From positions 1 through 18,956 of the forward strand of contig JBHYFN010000062.1 of assembly GCA_051859505.1 (NCBI GenBank): a stretch of DNA of 18,956 nucleotides. Reading direction: 5' to 3'. The notes beneath the pieces are model-generated. The model did not search any database. It saw only the letters and a list, made by a program, of their open reading frames with translations, and had not been told where the DNA came from. The translations under genes and the position numbers were made by a program. This DNA is from JAFIEN01 sp051859505 (GTDB lineage Bacteria; Pseudomonadota; Alphaproteobacteria; Rhodobacterales; Rhodobacteraceae). This document shows, one piece after another, positions 13,484-18,956 of this stretch. Every line of letters starts with the position of its first letter. Position 1 is the first letter of the stretch.

Positions 13484-13959
13484 AGCTGTGTCGGGTTGGG
13501 CGCGTCGCCATAGACGGCGACCGGATCGAAGACGCGGGCCGCCTCGGTATAGCGCAGCGGGCCGTCGGCCCCTGCCCCCGTCGGCACCGCGCGGTAGAAG
13601 CACGACCGATAGCCCACATGGCACGACGCCCCCGCACCGGCGACCCGCACCCGCAGCCAGAGCGCATCCTGATCGTCGTCGATCCGCGCCTCGACGACCC
13701 GCTGCACAAGCCCCGAGGTCGCCCCCTTGCGCCAAAGCGCCCCGCGCGACCGGCTGAAGTAATGCGCCTCGCCCGTGGTCAGCGTCAGCCGCAGCGCTTC
13801 GGCATCCATCCAGCCCAGCATCAGAACCTCGCCGGAGGCCGCCTCGGTGGTCACACAGGGCAGGAGGCCATCCGGCCCGAACTTCGGGGCGAGGCGGTCG
13901 CCCTCTTCGACCTGCTCGACCGTGTCGCGCGGGTGGAATGCCGGGAAGGGTCTGGACAT
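13480..13959 (-). CDS. hisI: HisI-type phosphoribosyl-AMP cyclohydrolase paralog with altered zinc site
   Basis: This is a 159-residue protein. Family motifs are clear: GEVLMLGWMDAEAL (43-56), GEAHYFSRSRGALWRKGATSG (63-83), DDDQD (94-98) and SCHVGYRSCFYR (112-123). HisI hydrolyses phosphoribosyl-AMP in histidine synthesis and normally binds Zn through three Cys: one in D-C-D-x-D and two in the later C-H-x-G-x-x-S-C segment. Here the first is Asp (D95), while C113 and C120 remain. The Mg-type aspartates D94, D96 and D98 are kept. There is no HisE domain. ATG 13959 begins right before the conserved FHPRD; the frame is open upstream but would cross the palindrome and the divergent gene. Location beside a COG0523 GTPase and a Zur-type site suggests a zinc-sparing second copy, with the housekeeping hisI elsewhere. 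Confidence 0.9.
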   Translation of the reverse strand: MSRPFPAFHPRDTVEQVEEGDRLAPKFGPDGLLPCVTTEAASGEVLMLGWMDAEALRLTLTTGEAHYFSRSRGALWRKGATSGLVQRVVEARIDDDQDALWLRVRVAGAGASCHVGYRSCFYRAVPTGAGADGPLRYTEAARVFDPVAVYGDAPNPTQL

Positions 13960-13986
13960 CCGGGGCCCTGCTCTTGTTGCGGGAAG

Positions 13987-14001
13987 TGTTATACTATAAC
14001 A
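13987..14001. promoter_or_regulatory. Zur-type operator between divergent hisI and COG0523 genes
   Basis: TGTTATA-C-TATAACA is a 15-bp palindrome with perfect 7-bp arms around a single C, in an otherwise very GC-rich setting. Alphaproteobacterial Zur sites are AT-rich palindromes of the same kind, with a GTTATA-type half-site. It lies 27 nt from the hisI start and 40 nt from the GTPase start, so one bound dimer could block both promoters. The TATA-rich arms probably also supply the -10 elements. Identity of the regulator is inferred from the motif together with the gene pair; no zur gene is in the window. Confidence 0.82.
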
Positions 14002-14041
14002 ATCATGCCATCCGACCCCCCGCAACCCGAAAGTCCCCGCC

Positions 14042-15172
14042 ATGCTCCCGCCCGTACCCGTTCCCGTCACCCTCCTCACCGGCTTTCTGGGTGCGGGCAA
14101 GACGACGCTTCTGAACCACCTGCTGCACGATCCCTCGGCCGGCCGGGTGGCCGTGGTGGTCAACGAATTCGGCGAGGCGGGGCTGGATCACGACCTGATC
14201 GAGGAGGCGGCCGAGGATGTGATCCTGATGGGGTCGGGCTGTCTTTGCTGCTCGATCCGGGGGGATCTGTCGAAGGCGCTGATTTCCCTGTTTGCACGCC
14301 GCGTGCGGGGTGAGCTGCCCTTCGACCGGGTGGTGATCGAGACGACGGGCCTGGCCGATCCCGGCCCGATTCATCACACGCTCCTGGTCGATCCGGTGCT
14401 GGCGCCGAACTATGCGCTCGACGGGATCGTGACGGTGGTGGATGCCGCGCTGGGGGCCGCGACGCTGGACCGTCAGGCCGAGGCGCAGGCCCAGGTCGCC
14501 ATGGCCGACCGGATCGTGCTGAGCAAGCGCGATCTGGCCGATGAGGCGGCGATGGCGGCGCTGAACCAGCGGCTCGACCGGCTGAACCCGGGGGCGGCAC
14601 GGATCACCGCCGATCATGGCGCGGTGCCGGCCGGCGCGCTTTTCGGGCTGGGTGCGCTGCGCAAGCCGATGGCGCATGACCACGCCCTCAGCTGGCTGGC
14701 CGCGCCCGCGCCCGATCCGCTGGCCGACAGGCTGGCCGGGCTCTCGGGGCTGACCCTGCCCAAGGCGGGGCCGGCGGTCGATCTGGCGCGGCCCTCGCAT
14801 CACGCGACGGACGACCGGATCGCCACCGCCTCGATCACGCTGGACGCGCCGGTCTTGCAGACGATGTTCGATTTCTGGCTGGATACGCTGATCGCGCTTC
14901 GGGGGCCGAACATCCTGCGGGTCAAGGGGATCATCCACCTTGAAGACATCCCCACACCCTTCGTGTTCCACGGGGTGCAGCATATCTTCGATCCGCCGGT
15001 GCCGCTGGAGGGCTGGCCCGAGGGCGACCGGACCAGCCGCATCGTGGTGATCGCGCGGGATGTGTCGAAGGCCGATCTTGAACAGAGCCTCGCCGTCCTG
15101 CGGATGCGCCCCCGGGCGCAGGAGGAGGATGACGACGAGGTCGCCGTCCACGATCTTCACGCGCCGTTCTGA
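14042..15172 (+). CDS. COG0523/CobW-family GTPase, putative zinc metallochaperone (ZNG1-like)
   Basis: This is a 376-residue protein. The P-loop GFLGAGKTT (14-22), NEFGEAGLDHDLI (41-53), the metal-binding GCLCC (66-70, C67, C69 and C70), Walker B-like ETTGLADP (100-107) and SKRDL (161-165, for guanine recognition) occur in the order of the family. A CobW_C domain covers about residues 258-355. The acidic tail (EEDDDE near 361-366, then two His) may also bind metal. Family members use GTP hydrolysis to deliver a metal: zinc in the ZNG1/YeiR branch, others in the cobalamin and nitrile hydratase branches. Here the divergent HisI paralog and the Zur-type palindrome point to zinc. Transcription would rise when zinc is scarce. 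The ribosome binding site is weak (GAAAG). Confidence 0.92.
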   Translation: MLPPVPVPVTLLTGFLGAGKTTLLNHLLHDPSAGRVAVVVNEFGEAGLDHDLIEEAAEDVILMGSGCLCCSIRGDLSKALISLFARRVRGELPFDRVVIETTGLADPGPIHHTLLVDPVLAPNYALDGIVTVVDAALGAATLDRQAEAQAQVAMADRIVLSKRDLADEAAMAALNQRLDRLNPGAARITADHGAVPAGALFGLGALRKPMAHDHALSWLAAPAPDPLADRLAGLSGLTLPKAGPAVDLARPSHHATDDRIATASITLDAPVLQTMFDFWLDTLIALRGPNILRVKGIIHLEDIPTPFVFHGVQHIFDPPVPLEGWPEGDRTSRIVVIARDVSKADLEQSLAVLRMRPRAQEEDDDEVAVHDLHAPF

Positions 15173-15227
15173 GGAGACCCGGATGAGGCGCGGGGGGCTG
15201 GGCGCGAGGGGGCGGCGGACTTGTCGT

Positions 15228-15256
15228 GCCGCAGGATCGTGCGCGGATCCTGCGGC
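15228..15256. terminator. Bidirectional hairpin between convergent genes
   Basis: GCCGCAGGATC (15228-15238) and GATCCTGCGGC (15246-15256) are perfect 11-bp inverted arms around a 7-nt loop. They are centred between the GTPase stop (15172) and the stop of the convergent small secreted gene (15268). No long T-run follows either side, as is common for terminators in GC-rich genomes. Confidence 0.72.
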
Positions 15257-15267
15257 CCTGCCCTGCC

Positions 15268-15549
15268 CTACTGCCCGAAGTCCAGCTGGAACTCGTCTTC
15301 ATAGTAGGTGTGGACCGAGACGAAGTTCCGGTCCCCCTCTTCCTCGAAGACGAAGATGTGCAGCGCGTCGCCGTTCATCGTGATCCGGCAGAAGACATCC
15401 CCCTCGGCCAGCCCCTCGGGACAGGTCTCGAGGTCGATATGCGGGATCGAGACCTCGAAATCCGTATAGCTGAACGCCGCGTGGTCGTGTGCCAGCGCCG
15501 GTGCCGCCAGAAGCAGCGCGGCGGCGGTGATCGGGAACAATGCCTTCAT
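15268..15549 (-). CDS. Small secreted protein of unknown function
   Basis: This is a 93-residue protein with a classical Sec signal peptide: MK, a hydrophobic stretch to residue 20, and APALA before the expected cut. The mature protein starts HDHAAF and is about 73 residues, acidic and beta-rich. Two cysteines, in ETCPEGLAEGDVFCRI, could form a disulfide or bind a metal together with the His residues (HDH, PHID, LHIF, VHTYYEDE). ATG 15549 is preceded by GAAGGA and defines the signal peptide; the longer open frame upstream is not signal-like. It converges on the zinc GTPase gene across a hairpin and has no Zur-type palindrome of its own. I do not recognise a named family. Periplasmic metal or redox binding is only a possibility. 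Confidence 0.78.
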   Translation of the reverse strand: MKALFPITAAALLLAAPALAHDHAAFSYTDFEVSIPHIDLETCPEGLAEGDVFCRITMNGDALHIFVFEEEGDRNFVSVHTYYEDEFQLDFGQ

Positions 15550-15829
15550 GGTCGTGGTCCTTCGTTTGGTGCCGGTTTCTGACCGGGCAGGTTGTGAAAG
15601 GAGGGGGGCGGCTTGAACCTGCCCCGTCGCACCCTGTGCCGGATCGGGATCGGCAGGCTGCGCGCGGCGCCCCCCTCTGCCCCGATCAAGGAGATGCGCG
15701 ACAAGCTGCGGTTCTGACCCGCAACGCGGATCGCTCACTGGTTCGGCAAGGCTGTCATGAAAACCCGGTGTCATCGGCGCGTCCTGTTGAGGAAAAGTAT
15801 GCCGGGTTGACGCCATGGCACGGCAGGCG

Positions 15830-15858
15830 CTGACTGGGTGACACTATCCTGACATAAT
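15830..15858 (+). promoter_or_regulatory. Candidate promoter of the fhuF-like gene
   Basis: CTGACT (15830-15835) and CATAAT (15853-15858) are separated by 17 bp. The -10 matches the consensus at five of six positions and stands out in a GC-rich background. It is the best sigma-70-like pair in the gap. Confidence 0.42.
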
Positions 15859-15865
15859 TTGTCGG
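15848..15865. promoter_or_regulatory. GACA-TAATT-TGTC palindrome overlapping the -10 element
   Basis: Within CCTGACATAATTTGTCGG the arms GACA and TGTC flank a 5-nt AT-rich centre, on top of the proposed -10. An iron-responsive repressor would fit the downstream FhuF-like gene. The motif does not match Fur, RirA or Irr sites closely enough for me to name the factor. Confidence 0.35.
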
Positions 15866-16015
15866 ATATGCAAGCCCCCCCTTTCGCTTTGGCCGCTTGG
15901 CGCAGAAGGGATGGCTGCCGCCTTGCATTTCCGACAGATTCACTTAGTCTTTCTCGGGCCAAGCCAGCGCTGCCGCTCATGCCAGGCATGTCCCGTTGCA
16001 TGAGAGGTGGACCGC

Positions 16016-16978
16016 ATGGAGCCAGAGACCGCAATCGCGCCCGCAGGCGAGGCGAACGAGCGTCTGGCGCGGGCGATTCACGCCTTGCCGTCACAAGACG
16101 CCTGGGATCCGCGATGCCGCCTCGGGGCGCCTCCGCCGGGTGCGGTCGGGCTTGACGCGCTTTGCGATCCCGAGGGGCCTGCGCTGACCGCGCATCTGGC
16201 GGCCGAGATCGCCGATTGCGCGGGGGCCGACCTCAAGGTCGCGGCGGCCTATGTGATGGATGGCCTGTCCTGGGTTGTCGGCCGCGTGCTGGGGCATCTC
16301 TACCTGTCGGGCCTTGCGCTTGACCTGCCGGCCGCCGCCATCGCGCTGAGCGCGCGCGATGTGCCCTGGACCCATGGCGCGGAAAGCGGGATCGGGCGTG
16401 CCTGGACCCTGCATCTTGATCCCGGCGCGGTCGTCCTGCACCTCGGCACGCCGGGCGAGGCGGGCTTGCGGGCGCGGTTCGTGGATGGCTTCACCGATCT
16501 GATGCGCCCGCTGGTCGAGGCGCTGCACGGAGCCAGCCGCCTGCCGCGCGCCGCGCTCTGGCGGTTGGCGGGGGACGGGCTGTCGGGGGGGATCCTTTCG
16601 CCGGCGATGGCCATCAACCGCCTGCCCCTGATCGAGGCCGAGGCCGAGGCGATCTTTCGCCGCAAGGGCCATCCGCTCTTTGCCCGGGAGACGCGCTACG
16701 TTACCCTGACCTTGCCCGAAGGCGCCCCGCCCGCGGTGGCCCGGATCAGCGACACGTTCCGCGCCCGCGGGGGGTGCTGTCGGGCCTATACCTGGGGTGA
16801 GGGGAGTTATTGCACCAGCTGCGTCCTGCGCAAGCCGGAGGAACAGGAGGCGCGCTGGCGGGACTGGCTGGCAGAGTGCCTCGCCGAGCGGGAGGCGGCG
16901 GGGGACGGGGGTGTTTCGGGGGGTGCTTCGGCAGACGCTTCGGGGGACGCTTCGGGGGCACTTGCCGGAGCGGCCTGA
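16016..16978 (+). CDS. fhuF: FhuF-like siderophore-iron reductase ([2Fe-2S])
   Basis: This is a 320-residue protein. The C-terminal RGGCCRAYTWGEGSYCTSCVLR segment contains C254-C255-x10-C266-x2-C269, the unusual cluster-binding motif of FhuF. The preceding DGLSWVVGRVLGHLYLSGLAL helix and the R(R/K)-C-F-L-type strand before the motif also suit the FhuF fold. FhuF reduces ferric iron held by hydroxamate-type siderophores in the cytoplasm and so releases it. ATG 16016 is chosen because GAGAGG lies 9 nt upstream; an in-frame GTG at 16007 overlaps that site. Residues 300-315 are four copies of a four-residue unit related to ASGD, encoded by a 12-bp repeat. This repeat tail is outside the known fold. 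The ABC exporter follows after 122 nt on the same strand. Confidence 0.85.
   Translation: MEPETAIAPAGEANERLARAIHALPSQDAWDPRCRLGAPPPGAVGLDALCDPEGPALTAHLAAEIADCAGADLKVAAAYVMDGLSWVVGRVLGHLYLSGLALDLPAAAIALSARDVPWTHGAESGIGRAWTLHLDPGAVVLHLGTPGEAGLRARFVDGFTDLMRPLVEALHGASRLPRAALWRLAGDGLSGGILSPAMAINRLPLIEAEAEAIFRRKGHPLFARETRYVTLTLPEGAPPAVARISDTFRARGGCCRAYTWGEGSYCTSCVLRKPEEQEARWRDWLAECLAEREAAGDGGVSGGASADASGDASGALAGAA
16913..16960 (+). repeat. Four 12-bp tandem repeats in the 3' end of the fhuF-like gene
   Basis: The units at 16913, 16925, 16937 and 16949 share GCTTCGGGGGAC with one to four changes each. They are in frame, encoding VSGG, ASAD, ASGD and ASGA. The length is a multiple of three, so copy-number change would not break the gene. 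Confidence 0.8.
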
Positions 16979-16989
16979 CAGGGCGGCCT

Positions 16990-17038
16990 GACGGGCCAGC
17001 ACGACGGGCCAGCACGACGGGCCAGCACGACGGGCTCA
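16990..17038. repeat. 13-bp tandem repeat, three full copies plus a partial
   Basis: GACGGGCCAGCAC occurs perfectly at 16990, 17003 and 17016. A fourth, truncated copy (GACGGGCTCAC) begins at 17029. It starts 12 nt after the fhuF-like stop codon and lies in the leader of the ABC gene. The unit is unrelated to the coding repeat just before it. Confidence 0.88.
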
Positions 17039-17100
17039 CGCGGTTCCGCGCCCGGCGGGCGACAGGCGGGTGACAGGCACATGGGAAAGGACAAGGCGGA

Positions 17101-18915
17101 ATGCCCGGCGTTTCGGACGAACAGACGATCACGCAGCCCGGCGGGACGGGCCCGCAGGACCTGTCCCGGCCCGAGGGGCCGGCCCGGCTTCTTCTGCGCT
17201 TCACCCGGCCCTACCGGCGCACCGCGCTGGCGGTGGTCCTTGCGGTGCTTGTGGTCACGGCGACGGGGCTTCTGGGGCCCTGGCTGATCGGCGCCATCGT
17301 CCGCGTGATCGAGACGGGGGGCGAAACCGCGCCCCGCGACCTTGGCCTGATCGCCCTGGCGCTGGCCGTTGTTTATGTCCTGCGCAGCACGGCCACGGGG
17401 GCGGTGTTCCATTTCTCGCATGTTGTCGCCTTTTCCACCGTGCGCGACATGCGCGACGCGCTGCAGGCGCGGCTGCAGACCTTCTCGCCCGCCTATTTCG
17501 CGACCCGCGCCTCGGGCGATATCGTCAGCCGCATCATGCGCGATACCGACGAGATGGAGCCGCTTCTGGCCGATGCGGTCTATGGCTTTGTCGTTTCGGC
17601 CCTCGTGGGCCTTGGCGTCTTCGTCATCTTGATGACGATCTCGCCGCTTCTGGCGGTGCTGGCGGTGCTGCCGCTGCCCTTCGCGCTTTGGGGGGTGTGG
17701 CGGCTGGGGCGGACCGCGCAGACCGCCTTCGACCGCGAGGGCAAGCTCTTCGGAGAGACCTCGGCCCTGGCGCAGGATCAGGTCGCCGGCATGCGCGAGA
17801 TCCAGATCTTCAACCGCGAAGCGGCCGAGCGTGGGCGCTTCGGCGGCATCTCGGCCCGGCTGGCCGCGGCCCAGATGCGCGCGCGGACGGTGATGGCGGG
17901 GTTCACGCCGGTGGTCGAAGGGGCGGCGGGCCTTTCGACGGCCGTGGTCGTGCTGGCGGGCGGGCGGATGGCGCTGACGGGCGAGATCGGGGTCAGCGAT
18001 CTGGTGACCTTCGTCCTTTACATCGCCGCGATCTACATGCCGCTGCACAGCATCGCCGATGCGGCAGAGGCCTTCCAGAAAAGCCTCACGAGCCTTGGCC
18101 GCATCGGCGAGGTGCTGGCCCATCACCCCGAGGTCGCCGACCCGCCCGACGGCATCGCCCTGCCCCGCGCAACCGGCGAGATCCGGATGGAGGGGGTGAA
18201 TTTCGCCTATCCCGGCCAAAGCCTCGTGATCGCGGGGATCGACCTGACCGTGCCGGCGGGCACGACGCTGGCCCTTGTCGGCGCGACCGGGGCGGGCAAA
18301 TCCACCATCGCCAACCTGATCGCCCGCTTCCATGACCCGACCAGCGGTGCGGTCCGGCTGGACGGGCATGACCTGCGCGCCATCCGGCTGGGCGATCTGC
18401 GCGCCAATATCGCGATGGTGCTGCAGGATGTGTTCCTGTTCAACGACACGATCGCCGAGAACATCCGCTTCGGCCGCCCCGGCGCCACCGATGCCGAGGT
18501 CGAGGCCGCCGCGCGCACCGCCCGCGCGCATGAGTTCATCGCCGCAATGCCGCAGGGCTATGCCACGGTGGTGGGCGAACGCGGCGTGCGGCTGTCGGGC
18601 GGGCAGAAGCAGCGGCTGTCCATCGCGCGGGCGGTGCTGAAGGACGCCCCCGTCCTGATCCTGGACGAGGCGACGAGTGCGGTGGATACCGAGACCGAGC
18701 GCGCCATCCAGGAGAGCCTGTCCGAACTCATGCGCGGCCGCACCTCGGTGGTGATCGCGCATCGCCTGTCCACGATCCGCGAGGCCGACCAGATCGCCGT
18801 GCTGGACGGCGGGAGCGTGATCGAACTGGGCCGCCACGCGGCGCTGATGGCGCGCGGCGGCACCTATGCCCGGCTGGTCGCGGCGCAATCGGGCGAGGAT
18901 CTGCTGGCGTCCTGA
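17101..18915 (+). CDS. ABC exporter, fused membrane and ATPase domains
   Basis: This is a 604-residue half-transporter, expected to work as a dimer. The membrane domain (about 30-330) has six hydrophobic segments and the type IV exporter coupling sequences FFATRASGDIVSR-like (YFATRASGDIVSRIMRD) and EIQIFNREA. The nucleotide-binding domain shows Walker A GATGAGKST (394-402), Q-loop VLQDVFLFNDTIAENI, signature LSGGQ (498-502), Walker B VLILDEAT (518-525) and H-loop H554. All catalytic residues are present. Similar proteins export siderophores, lipids or drugs. Following a FhuF-like gene, a role in siderophore export or periplasmic siderophore recycling is likely but not shown. The first 28 residues are polar and probably disordered. 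The start is ATG 17101, with AAAGGA and GGCGGA upstream. Confidence 0.92.
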   Translation: MPGVSDEQTITQPGGTGPQDLSRPEGPARLLLRFTRPYRRTALAVVLAVLVVTATGLLGPWLIGAIVRVIETGGETAPRDLGLIALALAVVYVLRSTATGAVFHFSHVVAFSTVRDMRDALQARLQTFSPAYFATRASGDIVSRIMRDTDEMEPLLADAVYGFVVSALVGLGVFVILMTISPLLAVLAVLPLPFALWGVWRLGRTAQTAFDREGKLFGETSALAQDQVAGMREIQIFNREAAERGRFGGISARLAAAQMRARTVMAGFTPVVEGAAGLSTAVVVLAGGRMALTGEIGVSDLVTFVLYIAAIYMPLHSIADAAEAFQKSLTSLGRIGEVLAHHPEVADPPDGIALPRATGEIRMEGVNFAYPGQSLVIAGIDLTVPAGTTLALVGATGAGKSTIANLIARFHDPTSGAVRLDGHDLRAIRLGDLRANIAMVLQDVFLFNDTIAENIRFGRPGATDAEVEAAARTARAHEFIAAMPQGYATVVGERGVRLSGGQKQRLSIARAVLKDAPVLILDEATSAVDTETERAIQESLSELMRGRTSVVIAHRLSTIREADQIAVLDGGSVIELGRHAALMARGGTYARLVAAQSGEDLLAS

Positions 18916-18953
18916 ACCGGGGCCGGCAAAGGCCGCCCCCGGCTCAGGACGCC
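18906..18953 (+). terminator. Long hairpin overlapping the end of the ABC exporter gene
   Basis: GGCGTCCTGA (18906-18915, including the stop codon) is perfectly complementary to TCAGGACGCC (18944-18953). Inside it, an 11-bp stem with a single mismatch (18917-18927 with 18932-18942) closes on an AAAG loop. This is the strongest hairpin I noticed in the window. The window ends 3 nt later, so a T-run cannot be checked. Confidence 0.8.
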
Positions 18954-18956
18954 CCG

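Larger units (their letters stand above)
15550..16015. other. 466-nt gap between the small secreted gene and the fhuF-like gene
   Basis: No gene is convincing. A 35-codon + strand frame ending near 15717 (APIKEMRDKLRF) could be the tail of a lost protein but has no identifiable family. The right half holds a candidate promoter and a short palindrome, described separately. The leader of the fhuF-like gene would be about 150 nt. Confidence 0.5.

Noticed and set aside
15550..15640. Second Zur-type site upstream of the small secreted gene
   Set aside because: I looked for a GTTATA-type palindrome there and found none, so Zur control of that gene is not supported.
15600..15717. Short + strand frame ending APIKEMRDKLRF as a gene remnant
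   Set aside because: A stop precedes it after about 35 codons and I cannot link it to any family.
16807..18888. Very long - strand open frame opposite the ABC exporter
   Set aside because: It is the antisense of a clearly coding + strand gene, is rich in Arg, His, Gly and Asp, has no domain signature, and arises from high GC at third codon positions.

Overview
This is a GC-rich bacterial window with dense, operon-like gene order. It most likely comes from an alphaproteobacterium of the Rhodobacterales (Paracoccaceae) type. The gene set points that way: a tripartite tricarboxylate transporter (TTT), a FhuF-like iron reductase beside an ABC exporter, a pirin with an alphaproteobacterial-style N-terminus, and a Zur-type AT-rich palindrome between a HisI paralog and a COG0523 GTPase. 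The taxonomic call is inferred from gene content and style, not from a marker gene.

Left part (1-4602), accessory in character. It opens with a decayed short-chain dehydrogenase (SDR) C-terminus, then a ParD/ParE toxin-antitoxin pair (601-1171), a pirin (1536-2471) and a fusion of a DUF5996-like domain to a small GNAT acetyltransferase (2572-3837). From 3875 to 4469 lies a gene graveyard. It holds a Kef-type antiporter fragment, then pieces of a DppC-type permease, a DppD-type ATPase and an S9-type peptidase. The last three are joined in a single open frame, which looks like the collapsed remains of a peptide-uptake and peptide-hydrolysis operon.

Central part (4603-13038), the most unusual region. 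Two convergent transcription units meet with 4 nt between stop codons at about 6652/6657. On the + strand an ATP-grasp-like protein is followed by a SAM methyltransferase. On the - strand the order is a phytanoyl-CoA-dioxygenase-family (Fe(II)/2-oxoglutarate) oxygenase, two translationally coupled ATP-grasp-like proteins, a TTT solute-binding protein, and a TctA-type permease with a TctB-like tail. Three dissimilar ATP-grasp proteins, an oxygenase, a methyltransferase and a dedicated uptake system suggest an undescribed small-molecule, peptide-like or surface-modification pathway. The product cannot be read from the sequence. The 334-nt gap before the ATP-grasp pair holds three clean inverted repeats.

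Zinc module (13223-15172). A 15-bp palindrome (TGTTATA-C-TATAACA) sits between a divergent HisI paralog and a COG0523/CobW GTPase. It fits a Zur box controlling both directions. In this HisI the Cys of the conserved D-C-D-x-D motif is Asp. It is followed, through an ATGA overlap, by an 86-aa protein with a CPDPACP motif. A small secreted protein (15268-15549) converges on the GTPase gene across a strong bidirectional hairpin.

Right end (16016-18953). A FhuF-family [2Fe-2S] protein precedes a fused-type ABC exporter, which suggests siderophore handling. Two separate short tandem repeats lie at the end of the fhuF-like gene and just after it. A long perfect-armed hairpin closes the ABC gene. 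I saw no rRNA, tRNA, CRISPR array or intact insertion sequence.
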